Shown here: positions 42,786 to 51,436 of the stretch, piece after piece
Layout of the letters: every line of letters begins with the position of its first letter
Numbering within the stretch: the stretch's first letter is position 1
Source: CALJIC01 sp039805565
Lineage (GTDB): Bacteria > Chloroflexota > Chloroflexia > Chloroflexales > Roseiflexaceae
DNA length: 55,012 nucleotides
Direction of reading: 5' to 3'
Assembly: GCA_039805565.1 (NCBI GenBank)
Contig: JBDLTZ010000102.1
Location: forward strand, 1 to 55,012
Position numbers and translations under genes: made by a program
The notes under the pieces: model-generated
What the model was told of the DNA's origin: nothing
The model's database searches: none
What the model saw: the letters and a program-made list of their open reading frames with translations, nothing else

Positions 42786-45152
42786 ATGAAGCCCATCTCT
42801 CGCACTACCCACCTCAGCGCCCGCGCCTGGCTGCTTGTGGCGATCGCGCTCCTGCTCACGCTGCTGCCCGGCGCTCAGAACGCCCTGGCCTCGCACAGCG
42901 CCGTGAACCTGAACTTCAACACGCCCGTCGGCGGGATCGCCGGCACCGGCTTCACCACTATCCTGGCCGGCACCAACGCGCCCAGCACTGACCGCCTCAC
43001 CCTCGCCGGTGGCGCGCTCGTGGTGCAGCCCACCACCGGCGATATTGCCGCCGGCACCGCGCAGGATAACGCGCTGGCGATCTCCTACGACAGCCACGGC
43101 TCGTACACCATCGCCACCCGCCTGCTCGCGCCGATCCCCTTCGACCGCGCCTATCAGTCCGGCGGCATTTTCGTCGGCCAGAGCAACCGCGGCTTCATCC
43201 GCCTGACCGCCGGCAAAGGCAGCCGACGCTCCACCGCCGAGCGCCTCCAGATCGACGTTAACGACAACGGCAAGATCCGCTCGTCCACCCTCACGCTCCC
43301 GGCCGGCACCTTCCGCAGCATCGACGGCTGGCTCGACCTGTTCCTGACGGTGAACCACACCACCGGCCGCGTCACCGCCCTCTACCGCATCGATAGTAAC
43401 AGCCCGGCCGACGTCCGGCTCGCGGCCTCCCGCGCCCTGCCCCGCTGGATGCGCATCCAGGGTGCCCAGACCGAGGTCCCGGCCCTCGCAGGCATCGTCA
43501 CCACCAGCCGCAGCGCGCCCACGCCCCAGATCGACGTCAAGTTCGACTCGTTCGGTCTGATCGAGAGCCCGGTCGAGGCTACTTTCTCCGGCTCGAAGAC
43601 GGTCGACCGCGATGGCTTCAGCGGGCCCAAGGTCAACCCCGGCGACACGCTGACCTACACAATCAACGTGTCCAACAGCGGCGCCGCCGCCACCTTCCGC
43701 GTGGTTGACCCAATGCCGGCCGACACCACCTACGTCGTCGGCTCCGCCAGCGGCGGCGCCACCTTCGAGGCCGCCAGCAACAGTGTGATCTGGCAGAGCC
43801 CGCTCGGCACCGGCCAGTCGGCCAGCTTCACCTTCCAGGTGAAGATCAACCAGGCGCCGCTCCAGTCCGCTACGATCGTCAACCAGGCCACCCTCGCCAA
43901 CCTGACCACCGGCGGCCTGCCCACGATCCTCAGCGCCCAGACGATCGTCGACAACGCGCCCGACCTCGCCGGCTCGGATTACACCGCCGCGCCCACCAAC
44001 GTCGGCCCAGGCGATACCCTGACCTTCACGCTCAATGTCCGAAACGATGGCACGGTGGCCGCGAACGGCGCCCGCGCGTCGCTCAGCATCCCCGCCGGCA
44101 CCACGTACATCGCCGGCTCAGCCTCGGCGCCCTCCGGCAGCTTCACGATCAACTCATTCGTCAACCAGATCCAGTGGACCGCCGCCGCCCCGATCGCGCC
44201 CGATACCGTCGTGCCCGTCAGCTTCCAGGTGCAGGTCGGCAGCGGCTTCGCCAACGGCGCCGCAATCGAGAGCCAGGCCACCGTCCAGGCCACCGGCACG
44301 CTGCCGAACATCGAGACCGCCCAGGCCACCGTCAGCGTCTCAACCGTGCTCGCCGGCAGCAAGTCGGTCGACAAGACCGAGGCCAACGCGGGAGATGCCC
44401 TGACCTACACGCTCAGCGTCGAGAACACCGGCAACACGCCCGCCACGTTCCAGCTCGCCGACCCCATCCCGGCCGACACGACCTACGTGGCCGACTCGGT
44501 CACCTCGCCGGCCACGTACGATAGCGCGGCGAAGACCATCCGCTGGCAGGCGACGCTGGAGCCCGGCGCGACCGCCTCGGTCTCGTTCCAGGTCACGATC
44601 AACCTGCCGCCGCTCACATCTGCCACGGTGCGCAACGAGGCCACGCTGGTGAACGTCAGCGCCGGCGGCATACCCACGCTGCTCAGCGCCACTACCACCG
44701 TACGCGGCACGCCTAGCCTCGAGCAATCCACCTACACCGTTAACCCGCTCGTCGTGGCGCCGGACGACCGCATGACCTTCTCGCTTAACCTGCTGAACAG
44801 CGGCACCGTCGCCGTCTCATCCGCCACCGTGGAGCTCACCGTGCCCGCTGGCTCGACGCTGGTCGTCGGCTCGGCCACCGCCAGCAGTGGTTCGGTCAGC
44901 TTCAACGCCGCCACGGGCCGCCTTGTCTGGACCTCGGGCGGGCCGCTGCCCGTCGGCGCCGTGGTGCAGGTCATGTTCCAGGCCCAGGTGGAGAGCGGGC
45001 TGGCCACCGGTGCCAGGCTCACCAGCACGGCCGCTATCCGGGCCACTGGTGCCGCCGAGGTAGTGCGGACGGCGTCGGCCTCCTTCGGCACCGCCACGGC
45101 CGAGCCTGACCCGACGAAGACAATCTTCCTGCCGGTTACGTTCGGCCGGTAG
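42786..45152 (+). CDS. Secreted DUF11-repeat surface protein
   Basis: 788 aa. A signal peptide (AWLLVAIALLLTLLPGAQNALA, cut before SHSAV) precedes a beta-rich N-terminal domain of about 230 residues. Four DUF11-type Ig-like repeats follow, roughly at 260-390, 390-515, 515-645 and 645-770. They alternate: repeats 1 and 3 share SKTVD/SKSVD, GDTLTYT and PADTTYV; repeats 2 and 4 share DTLTFTLN/DRMTFSLN and VPAGSTLVVGSA-like motifs. So a two-domain unit was duplicated. The C-terminus ends TKTIFLPVTFGR. DUF11 proteins are cell-surface stalks or adhesins. The alternating repeats and the tail suggest an extended exported fibre; no LPXTG motif is present. Confidence 0.88.
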   Translation: MKPISRTTHLSARAWLLVAIALLLTLLPGAQNALASHSAVNLNFNTPVGGIAGTGFTTILAGTNAPSTDRLTLAGGALVVQPTTGDIAAGTAQDNALAISYDSHGSYTIATRLLAPIPFDRAYQSGGIFVGQSNRGFIRLTAGKGSRRSTAERLQIDVNDNGKIRSSTLTLPAGTFRSIDGWLDLFLTVNHTTGRVTALYRIDSNSPADVRLAASRALPRWMRIQGAQTEVPALAGIVTTSRSAPTPQIDVKFDSFGLIESPVEATFSGSKTVDRDGFSGPKVNPGDTLTYTINVSNSGAAATFRVVDPMPADTTYVVGSASGGATFEAASNSVIWQSPLGTGQSASFTFQVKINQAPLQSATIVNQATLANLTTGGLPTILSAQTIVDNAPDLAGSDYTAAPTNVGPGDTLTFTLNVRNDGTVAANGARASLSIPAGTTYIAGSASAPSGSFTINSFVNQIQWTAAAPIAPDTVVPVSFQVQVGSGFANGAAIESQATVQATGTLPNIETAQATVSVSTVLAGSKSVDKTEANAGDALTYTLSVENTGNTPATFQLADPIPADTTYVADSVTSPATYDSAAKTIRWQATLEPGATASVSFQVTINLPPLTSATVRNEATLVNVSAGGIPTLLSATTTVRGTPSLEQSTYTVNPLVVAPDDRMTFSLNLLNSGTVAVSSATVELTVPAGSTLVVGSATASSGSVSFNAATGRLVWTSGGPLPVGAVVQVMFQAQVESGLATGARLTSTAAIRATGAAEVVRTASASFGTATAEPDPTKTIFLPVTFGR

Positions 45153-45158
45153 CTGAAG

Positions 45159-45201
45159 AGCAGCGAGGGGCGGGCGACACTGTCGCTTGCCCCTCGCTGC
45201 T
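45159..45201. terminator. Bidirectional terminator
   Basis: Perfect 13-bp stem AGCAGCGAGGGGC / GCCCCTCGCTGCT with a 17-nt loop, 6 bp after the DUF11 stop and 26 bp before the convergent rlmI-like stop. The T tail is weak (TGGTTTGCT). Confidence 0.85.
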
Positions 45202-45227
45202 GGTTTGCTCTCAGCCCTCGGCGTCTG

Positions 45228-46472
45228 CTAGCTCAGCTCGCTCACCCGCCCTACCACAAACTTCAGGTAGCGCCCCTCAGGAAACCCGGCCGGCACCGGG
45301 TGATCCAGCGGCTGGCCCGCCTCGTGGATGATCTGTATTCGCCGCTCCGCCAGCGCCGCTCCTGCCGCCACCGTCTCCTTGAACGTCTCCGGCCCCACCT
45401 GGCTCGTGCAGCTCGCCGTGGCGAGCAGGCCGCCCGGGACCACGCAGCGCATCCCGAGCGCGTTCAGCTTCGCGTATGCCCGCGTGGCCGCGTAGCGGCT
45501 CTGCTTGCTCTTCGCGAAGCTCGGCGGATCGAGGATCACAATATCGAAGGTGCGCCCCTCGTCGGCGTAGCGCGCCAGCATGTCGAAGCAGTCCTCGGTC
45601 ACGAAGCTGTGGCGCCGCCCGTCCAGCCTGCTGAGCCGGATGTTCGCCGCTGCCGCCTCCGCAAGCCCCTTGCCGATGTCGGCGCTCACGACCTCGCGCG
45701 CGCCGCCGCTCAGCGCGTACATCGAGAACGCCCCCGTGTAGGCGAAGCAGTTCAGCACCGATCGGTCGGCGCTGATGCCCTCGATGTGGCGGCGGTTCTC
45801 GCGCTGGTCCAGGAACAGCCCCGTCTTCTGCCCGCCGTGCAGGTCGGCTAGAAAGCGCAGCCCGTGCTCCACCACGACGAGGTCGCGCGGCGGCGCCTCG
45901 CCCCACAGCACAGATAGCCGCTCGCCCGTGACCAACGACCGCGCCTCCTCGTCGGCGCCCGCGGTCGGTTGTCGGTCGTCGGCCGTCGGGTCCTCCTCGC
46001 GGCCCCGTCGCTGCCGCATCACCACCCCGCGCAGCCCCGGGTCACACGCGCGTAGCCCGTCTACCACGTCCGGCAGCAGCGCCTCGAGGCTCCCAGCGTA
46101 GATCTGGAGCGCCGCGTAGTCCCCGTAGCGGTCCACCGTGATCCCCGGCAGCCCGTCGCCCTCGCCGAACAGCCAGCGGTAGGCTGTGCACCCCGCCTCG
46201 CGCAGCGGCGCGCGCAGATCCCACGCGGCCTGCACCCGCGCTCGCACCAGCGCAGAGTCCGGCGCGCTCCGCTCCGAGAACACCCGCACCGCTATCGGCC
46301 CTTCAGTGTCCCACAGCCCGTAGCCGCTCCACCCGCCGCAGCGCAGCCGCACCCACGCCCCCTGACGCCCACGGATGTGTGACGGCACGTGGTTGCGGTA
46401 CACCCAGGGGTGCCCCTGCGCCAGCCGCTCCCGTAGCTCGCCCGGGAGCTGGATCTCCGGTAGTCTCGCCAT
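45228..46472 (-). CDS. Class I rRNA methyltransferase, RlmI-like (copy 2)
   Basis: 414 aa, with the same architecture as copy 1: PUA start (LAQGHPWVYRNHVPSHI), FGEGDGLPGITVDRYGDYAALQIY, FLDQRENRRHI, NCFAYTGAFSMYAL (motif I), VILDPPSFAKSKQSRYAATRAYAKLNALG (motif IV as DPPSFAKS) and ATASCTSQV with the catalytic-type Cys. The two copies differ at DPPSF versus DPPKF and in the N-terminal half, so they may target different rRNA bases; DPPSF is closer to E. coli RlmI. A roughly 20-residue insertion, EEDPTADDRQPTAGADEE, is partly encoded by a heptad repeat. Confidence 0.9.
   Translation of the reverse strand: MARLPEIQLPGELRERLAQGHPWVYRNHVPSHIRGRQGAWVRLRCGGWSGYGLWDTEGPIAVRVFSERSAPDSALVRARVQAAWDLRAPLREAGCTAYRWLFGEGDGLPGITVDRYGDYAALQIYAGSLEALLPDVVDGLRACDPGLRGVVMRQRRGREEDPTADDRQPTAGADEEARSLVTGERLSVLWGEAPPRDLVVVEHGLRFLADLHGGQKTGLFLDQRENRRHIEGISADRSVLNCFAYTGAFSMYALSGGAREVVSADIGKGLAEAAAANIRLSRLDGRRHSFVTEDCFDMLARYADEGRTFDIVILDPPSFAKSKQSRYAATRAYAKLNALGMRCVVPGGLLATASCTSQVGPETFKETVAAGAALAERRIQIIHEAGQPLDHPVPAGFPEGRYLKFVVGRVSELS
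45961..45988. repeat. Heptad repeat inside rlmI-like gene 2
   Basis: GCGGTCG, GTTGTCG, GTCGTCG and GCCGTCG, encoding PTADDRQPTAG in an otherwise conserved protein. The paralogue at 32145 lacks this insertion. Confidence 0.85.
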
Positions 46473-46799
46473 AGTAACCTCGTATACTTAGCTGAGCACC
46501 CTCCTGCTCGCCTCGCGCAGCCCCGCCTCGCAACAGTGGCGGCATTATGACATACTGCGACGAGAGGGCTGGGGAGACTCAAGCGTCTGTTCACGTACGA
46601 ATACATAGAGTGTCTTTTGTTTCATTGACGCGCTGGCCCGTGTCCTGCTACGATACAAGCGAGACCCGGCGCTACCGGCGTGGGTGTAACTTTCCAGCGG
46701 CCTCGAGCGTAGCATCTTGTAGGGATCAGACGGTATCATCCCGTAGATGTGTGCGTCGTCCGACTGTTGCCCGGTACGGCGCGACGTGGAGCGTGGCCT
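46473..46799 (+). promoter_or_regulatory. Intergenic region with promoter for the small membrane protein pair
   Basis: 327 bp. TTGACG (46625-46630), 18 bp, TACGAT (46649-46654) is the best plus-strand promoter and gives a leader of about 140 nt. No gene is supported: the frame at 46547-46969 is rare-codon shadow sequence. The region is AT-richer than its surroundings. Confidence 0.5.
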
Positions 46800-47009
46800 A
46801 TGATGGACGTGACCAGCCTCTTAGGGCTCATTTTTTGCCTCGTGGTGGTGCTCGCCCTGGTGGGCGCCGTTGGTGTGATCACGCTGATCAAAGCGGGTGT
46901 CATTGTGCGCCACGCCACCAAGCCGACCGAGCGGGACTACGGCAGCTACAGCCTGAGCCAGGGGCGTGAGGTGCGGCCCGAGTCGGAGCGGCAAGAGGAG
47001 CGGGTGTGA
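46800..47009 (+). CDS. Small single-pass membrane protein
   Basis: 69 aa starting MMDVTSLLGLIFCLVVVLALVGAVGVITLIKAGVIV, one or two hydrophobic helices, then a polar tail RHATKPTERDYGSYSLSQGREVRPE. I do not recognise a family. It overlaps the next gene by 4 bp (GTGA), so the two are coupled. A GTGGAG site lies upstream. A frame from 46749 adds no credible sequence. Confidence 0.55.
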   Translation: MMDVTSLLGLIFCLVVVLALVGAVGVITLIKAGVIVRHATKPTERDYGSYSLSQGREVRPESERQEERV

Positions 47010-47410
47010 CGCGGCATGGTGCAGCCGAGATACGAGGAATGCGTAGCGCTGTGAGCGAGGCGATGATCATTGGCGTCAGCATCGGCGCTGTTGTGCTGGT
47101 GGTTCGTGCGGTGTTCGGCGACGAGCCCCTGCACGTCCAGCTGCTTGCGGTGCTGTTCGCCAGCCTGGTGCTCGGTGGGTTCCAGCTGGCCCTTGGCCGA
47201 AGGCACCCGCGTGCTCGCCGCCTGGCCTCTACCGCGCCGCCCCCTTCGCCTGCGCCGGTGGCGGTGCGGCATACCTCGCGTACCCTCGATGACCGCAGCC
47301 ACGTCTGGACTGGTCTCGCTGCTCCACCCGCCCCACCTGTCGGCGAGGTCGAGCAGCACCCCGATTCGCAGGAGCGAGTCAGCACCAATCGAGGAGGAGG
47401 TGCCAACTGA
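47006..47410 (+). CDS. Small membrane protein with proline-rich tail
   Basis: 134 aa, GTG start with AAGAGGAG upstream, overlapping the previous stop. Two helices (AMIIGVSIGAVVLVVRAVFG and LHVQLLAVLFASLVLGGFQLALG) are followed by a basic turn and a disordered tail (APPPSPAPVAVRH, GLAAPPAPPVGEVEQ). No family recognised. With its partner it may form a membrane complex; that is only inference. Confidence 0.6.
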   Translation: MTRHGAAEIRGMRSAVSEAMIIGVSIGAVVLVVRAVFGDEPLHVQLLAVLFASLVLGGFQLALGRRHPRARRLASTAPPPSPAPVAVRHTSRTLDDRSHVWTGLAAPPAPPVGEVEQHPDSQERVSTNRGGGAN

Positions 47411-47467
47411 GCTCCTGGTGTCGCGGAAAATATTCTTTCCAGCTGCATGAACCTGCTATGATTGCTA

Positions 47468-47489
47468 TATCGTGGTATAATACACGATA
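47468..47489 (+). promoter_or_regulatory. UDG promoter with inverted repeat over the -10
   Basis: TATAAT at 47476-47481 is flanked by 7-bp arms TATCGTG (47468-47474) and CACGATA (47483-47489). A repressor bound here would block RNA polymerase. No -35 is seen. Confidence 0.65.
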
Positions 47490-47519
47490 GTGGAAGTAAA
47501 CCTGGAAAGGGACGCACGG

Positions 47520-48173
47520 GTGAGTGCAGCGGAAGAGCTCGAGCAGATCGCCACCGAGGTGCGCGGTTGTCGAGCGTGTAAGCTGTTTCAGACCGCCACT
47601 AAGGGGGTTCCCGGCGAAGGCCCGGCCGACGCCAAGATCATGTTCATCGGCGAGGCGCCGGGCTTCAACGAGGACCGCCAAGGCCGCCCGTTTGTCGGTG
47701 CTGCTGGCCAGTTTCTTGAAGAGCTGCTCGCACTCGCGGGGCTGCGCCGCCAGGATGTCTTCATCGCCAACGTGGTGAAGCACCGGCCGCCGAACAATCG
47801 GGACCCTGAGCCGGATGAGATCGCCGCCTGTGCGCCCTACCTCGAGCGACAGATCGCTGCTATCGACCCGCGCGTGATTGTGACGCTGGGCCGGTTCTCG
47901 ATGGGCCGCTACTTCCCGGGCGAGAAGATCTCGCGTATCCACGGCCAGCCGCGCTGGGTCGGCGGCCGAATGATTGTCCCCATGCTCCACCCCGCGGCCG
48001 CCCTGCATCAGCCGCAGAACCGTCCGCTGATTGAGGCAGACTTCCGCCGCCTGCCGGAGTTCCTCGCAGATGCGGAGCAGCGCGTGGCGCAGCAGCGCCC
48101 CGCGAGCTCCTCACCCGCAGAGCAGCTGGGCGAGTCGGACGGGCCAGATATGGAACAGCTGTCGCTTTTCTAA
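47520..48173 (+). CDS. Family 4 (UDGa-type) uracil-DNA glycosylase
   Basis: 217 aa. Removes uracil from DNA to start base-excision repair. GEAPGFNEDRQGRPFVGAAG (motif A with the catalytic region), NVVKHRPPNNRDPEPDE and MIVPMLHPAAALHQP (motif B) define the family. Iron-sulfur ligands would be Cys17 and Cys20 in CRAC and Cys104 in AACAPYL. The fourth, normally Cys in VVKCRPP, is His88 here. The C-terminus EQLSLF resembles a sliding-clamp-binding peptide (QxxLxF). I chose the GTG at 47520 because AAAGGGA lies upstream; a GTG at 47490 falls at the predicted transcription start. Confidence 0.9.
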   Translation: MSAAEELEQIATEVRGCRACKLFQTATKGVPGEGPADAKIMFIGEAPGFNEDRQGRPFVGAAGQFLEELLALAGLRRQDVFIANVVKHRPPNNRDPEPDEIAACAPYLERQIAAIDPRVIVTLGRFSMGRYFPGEKISRIHGQPRWVGGRMIVPMLHPAAALHQPQNRPLIEADFRRLPEFLADAEQRVAQQRPASSSPAEQLGESDGPDMEQLSLF

Positions 48174-48175
48174 CA

Positions 48176-48775
48176 ATGAAGACGTATCGACTTACCTCTG
48201 CCGGCCGTCGGACGGCCATCATCCTGCTGATCGGCGCGCTCATCATCTGGGCCTTCGCCCTGTGGACGTTTCGCAGCACGCTCGGCATCAGCTACAACCC
48301 GCTCGAGCTGTGGGGCTCTCTTCGCGCCAGCGTGGAGCAGGGTCTCAGCGTCGGACAGATCGTGCCGGCGCTGCTTATGCTCGTTCTCATCGTCGCCACG
48401 CCGCTCGTCATCTGGAACATCCTCGAGGAGTGGGATGCGTCCTACACTCCCGCCGAGGACGGTCTGCGATTCAGCTCGCTTGGGGTTCGCGTCACCTACC
48501 CGTGGGTTGGCGTCTCGGGCCTCCGACGCGTAGACGAGGACTCCGACGAGCCGGCTGACGAGCTGCTGCTCGCCGAGGACTATACCCGCCACATCTCCAG
48601 CCCGCTGCTCCGGTTCCTCCACCGTCAGGCGTACGGCCGCACCAAGCTGCCGATCTACGCCGGGGTGCAGGACCGGGACGAGCTGCTAGCCGACATTCGC
48701 CGCCGCGCCGGCCTCCACGAGGAGCTCCCGGCCAACACGCCTACAGCCACTAGCGCGAAGGGCCAGGCATCCTGA
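48176..48775 (+). CDS. Uncharacterised two-helix membrane protein
   Basis: 199 aa beginning 2 bp after the UDG stop, so it is probably co-transcribed. Two transmembrane helices (TAIILLIGALIIWAFALWTF and IVPALLMLVLIVATPLVIWNI) lie within the first 85 residues. The cytoplasmic part, ASYTPAEDGLRFSSLGVRVTYPWVGVSGLRRVD, resembles a bacterial PH-like (YdbS/YdbT) domain in its alternating pattern, which is tentative. The remaining 90 residues are charged. No named family. Confidence 0.65.
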   Translation: MKTYRLTSAGRRTAIILLIGALIIWAFALWTFRSTLGISYNPLELWGSLRASVEQGLSVGQIVPALLMLVLIVATPLVIWNILEEWDASYTPAEDGLRFSSLGVRVTYPWVGVSGLRRVDEDSDEPADELLLAEDYTRHISSPLLRFLHRQAYGRTKLPIYAGVQDRDELLADIRRRAGLHEELPANTPTATSAKGQAS

Positions 48776-48908
48776 GGTCGTAGAGCCGCCCGACGTGGCG
48801 GCTCGCTATACACAACAATCTATGGCGCAGCCAACGCGCCAGTTGCAGAAAGGAGCGAAGTACGAGCCTGACGTCATTCTGACCGGCTGCCTACTTCACA
48901 AGGGACCT

Positions 48909-50594
48909 ATGGCTAAAAACAAATTGCGCGTAATCCCCCTCGGCGGGGCCGGCGAGGTTGGGCGCAACATGTGGGTGCTCGAGCACGGCGACGAGATCGT
49001 GCTGCTCGACTGCGGCGTGATGTTCCCCGAGGCAGATATGCTCGGGGTCGACCTTGTGCTGCCGGATATCACCTACCTGCGCGACCAGAAGGAGAAGGTC
49101 AAGGCTATTCTCCTGACCCACGGCCACGAAGACCACGTCGGCGCGCTGCCGTACATCCTGCCCGAGCTCGACTTCCCGCCTGTCTACGGCACCCCGCTCG
49201 CGCTCGGCATCGTCACCGGCAAGCTCAAGGAGCACCGCATCCTGGACAAGACCACTCTGGTCCGCATCCAGGCCGGGCAGAACTTCACCGTCGGCTCGTT
49301 CGGCGTCGAGCCGTTCCACGTCGCCCACTCCATCCCGGATACCGTCGGCTTCGGCATCGCGACTCCGTCGGGGCTCGCGGTGTACCTGACGGACTGGAAG
49401 TTCGACCACACCCCGGTCGACGGCCGGCCGACCGACACCGCCAAGCTCGCTGAGCTCGGCCAGCGCAACCCGGTGGTGCTGATCACCGACTGTGTGCGCG
49501 TGGAGTCCCGCGGCTACACCCCGAGCGAGCAGGTGGTGGGCGAGGCCTTCGACAACATTTTCGCCGTGGCCCCCGGCCGCATCATCGTCGCCACGTTCGC
49601 GTCGAACATCTCGCGCGTGCAGCAGGTGATCGACTCGGCCGAGGCCTACGGGCGCAAGGTGCTGCTCGCGGGCCGCAGCATGGAGAACAACAGCCGCATC
49701 TCGCTGGACCTCGGCTACCTGCGCGCCGAGCCCGGCACGCTCGTCCGCCCGCATGAGGCAAACGCTCTGCCGGACGACCAGGTGGCTGTGGTGTGCACCG
49801 GCAGCCAGGGTGAGCCTATGGCCGCGCTGGCGCGCATGGCCAACCGCGACTACCCCAACGTCAAGATCAAGCCGGGCGACACGGTGGTGGTCTCGGCCAC
49901 GCCCATCCCCGGCAACGAGGTCTCGGTCAACCGGGTGATCAATAACCTGTTCCGGCTCGGCGCCGAGGTGATCTACGGCGGCAGCCAGGGCGGGTACAAC
50001 GTCCACGTCTCAGGTCACGCGGCTCAGGAAGAGCTCAAGATGGTGCTTGCCCTGCTGCGCCCCGAGTTTGTGATCCCCTTCCACGGCGACTATCGCCACA
50101 TGATGCTGTACCGCAAGCTCGCGGTGGGCATGGGCAACATTATGCCCGCCGAGAACGTGCTCCTCCCCGAGAACGGCTCGGTGATGGAGTTCAGCCGGAA
50201 CTTCGGCAAGATCACGGGCAAGGCGCCGGCCGGCTATGTCTACGTGGACGGCACCACTGTGGGTGACGTGGGCAACGTCGTGGTCCGCGACCGGCAGATG
50301 CTGTCGAAGGACGGCATCTTGATGGTGGTGGTCAGTATCGACCGCAACAGCGGCGAGCTCGTGGCAGGGCCGGACGTTGTCTCGCGCGGCTTCGTGTACA
50401 TGCGCCAGTCTGACGATCTGATCGATGCCACGAAGAACGTGGTGCGTGACGCGCTGACGAGCAAGAACGGCGCGAGCCATACGGAGACCGACAGCAACTT
50501 CGTGAACCGCAAGATCAAGGATGTGGTGAGCGAGTTCCTGTACGGCCAGACGAAGCGCCGGCCGATGGTGCTGCCGGTGGTGATGGAGGTCTAG
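48909..50594 (+). CDS. rnj: Ribonuclease J
   Basis: 561 aa metallo-beta-lactamase/beta-CASP nuclease that processes mRNA and rRNA as endonuclease and 5'-exonuclease. THGHEDHVGALPYI holds the HxHxDH zinc site near residue 71. VFPLGGAGEVGRNM-like start (VIPLGGAGEVGRNM), SIPDTVGFGI, TGSQGEPMAALARMA and SGHAAQEELKMVLALLRPEFVIPFHGDYRHM (seen as SGHAAQEEL and PFHGDYRH) are beta-CASP motifs. The C-terminal domain ends KRRPMVLPVVMEV. Start taken at MAKNKLRVIPLGG with AGGGA upstream; ATG codons 86-114 bp earlier have no support. A hairpin ends the gene. Confidence 0.96.
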   Translation: MAKNKLRVIPLGGAGEVGRNMWVLEHGDEIVLLDCGVMFPEADMLGVDLVLPDITYLRDQKEKVKAILLTHGHEDHVGALPYILPELDFPPVYGTPLALGIVTGKLKEHRILDKTTLVRIQAGQNFTVGSFGVEPFHVAHSIPDTVGFGIATPSGLAVYLTDWKFDHTPVDGRPTDTAKLAELGQRNPVVLITDCVRVESRGYTPSEQVVGEAFDNIFAVAPGRIIVATFASNISRVQQVIDSAEAYGRKVLLAGRSMENNSRISLDLGYLRAEPGTLVRPHEANALPDDQVAVVCTGSQGEPMAALARMANRDYPNVKIKPGDTVVVSATPIPGNEVSVNRVINNLFRLGAEVIYGGSQGGYNVHVSGHAAQEELKMVLALLRPEFVIPFHGDYRHMMLYRKLAVGMGNIMPAENVLLPENGSVMEFSRNFGKITGKAPAGYVYVDGTTVGDVGNVVVRDRQMLSKDGILMVVVSIDRNSGELVAGPDVVSRGFVYMRQSDDLIDATKNVVRDALTSKNGASHTETDSNFVNRKIKDVVSEFLYGQTKRRPMVLPVVMEV

Positions 50595-50615
50595 CCCATA
50601 CGGGCCAGCTCAACG

Positions 50616-50672
50616 TGCAAAGTGCAACATAAGGAGGCTTTGGCTTCCCAAGTTGCACTTTGCATTTTGCAT
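50616..50672. terminator. Heptad-built terminator after rnj
   Basis: Perfect 13-bp stem TGCAAAGTGCAAC (50616-50628) / GTTGCACTTTGCA (50652-50664) with a 23-nt loop and a T-rich tail. The arms are heptads (GTGCAAA, GTGCAAC; GTTGCAC, TTTGCAT, TTTGCAT). It lies between convergent rnj and rimI. Confidence 0.88.
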
Positions 50673-50674
50673 TT

Positions 50675-51346
50675 CTAGCTTTGGTGCGGCTGAAGCGGGG
50701 CAGGCGCAGTGGGCGGCGGCTCGGCGGCCTCGTCGCGCAGACGGGCGAAGAGCATCTCGCGCAGGCGGTAGAGGCGCTCCTGGTAGGCCGGGTTGCGGAT
50801 CGGGTCGGTCCACATGATCAGTGCGTCCTCGCCGTTATCGGTGTAGTAGCGCGGGCGCGTGCCGGCCGGCCGGAAGCCGTACTTCAAGTAGAGCTGCTGG
50901 GCTACGAGGTTGCTGACGCGCACCTCGAGCGTCAGCACATCGGCGTTGAGGTTGATCGCCTGATCGATGAGGCCGTTCAGCAGCAGCTCGCCCACGCCCC
51001 GGCCGCGGGCCGCAGGGGAGACGGCGATGGTCGTGATGTGCCCCTCGTCCACGCTCAGCCAGACGCCGCCGTAGCCGACGATGGGATACGGGCTCTGGCG
51101 GGGCTGCGGGCCGCGGAAGAGGCCGGGGAAAAGGGTTCCCAGGAGGCTGCGGCGGCCCTCGGAGCGCTCGCCGCGCGGCGGGGGGAGTGTGGGCGAGGCG
51201 CGCGCCACGATGTAGCGGCTGGTGGCGTGGTTCCGTAGCTCGTGACGGTAGGTGTTGGCCGACCAGGGCGTACTGAAGCTCTGCCGCTCGATCGCCTGAA
51301 CCGCCTCGATGTCGGCCTCGGTCATCCGCTCGACGAAGTAGTACAC
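50675..51346 (-). CDS. rimI: Ribosomal-protein alanine N-acetyltransferase-like GNAT protein (RimI family)
   Basis: 223 aa, longer than RimI (about 150). MTEADIEAVQAIERQSFSTPWSANTYRHELRN is the RimI start; ITTIAVSPAARGRGVGELLL is the acetyl-CoA loop; LEVRVSNLVAQQLYLKYGFRPAGTRPRYYTDNGEDALIMW is the C-terminal half. RimI acetylates the N-terminus of S18. The extra length is a 40-residue insertion after YIVARAS (PPRGERSEGRRSLLG to RQSP) and a 45-residue C-terminal tail. Whether this keeps RimI specificity is open; no tsaB or tsaD gene, often beside rimI, is in the window. Confidence 0.87.
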   Translation of the reverse strand: MYYFVERMTEADIEAVQAIERQSFSTPWSANTYRHELRNHATSRYIVARASPTLPPPRGERSEGRRSLLGTLFPGLFRGPQPRQSPYPIVGYGGVWLSVDEGHITTIAVSPAARGRGVGELLLNGLIDQAINLNADVLTLEVRVSNLVAQQLYLKYGFRPAGTRPRYYTDNGEDALIMWTDPIRNPAYQERLYRLREMLFARLRDEAAEPPPTAPAPLQPHQS

Positions 51347-51360
51347 CGTACCACCTTTGA

Positions 51361-51420
51361 GGGGCTAGACAAGAGGGGCTAGGGGCTAGGATCGACTGCT
51401 GTCGCTAGCCCGAGCCCCTC
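51361..51420. repeat. Heptad hairpin (GGGGCTA)
   Basis: GGGGCTA, GACAAGA, GGGGCTA, GGGGCTA, then GCTAGCC, CGAGCCC after a short loop. GAGGGGCT at 51373-51380 pairs with AGCCCCTC at 51413-51420. It lies between the lipoprotein stop and rimI start and probably terminates the lipoprotein gene. Confidence 0.88.
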
Positions 51421-51436
51421 GACCTAACCCTTCCTG

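Noticed and set aside
46547..46969. 140-codon frame overlapping the small membrane protein
   Set aside because: Unusual codon use, no ribosome binding site, and out of frame with the membrane helix that is clearly coded.
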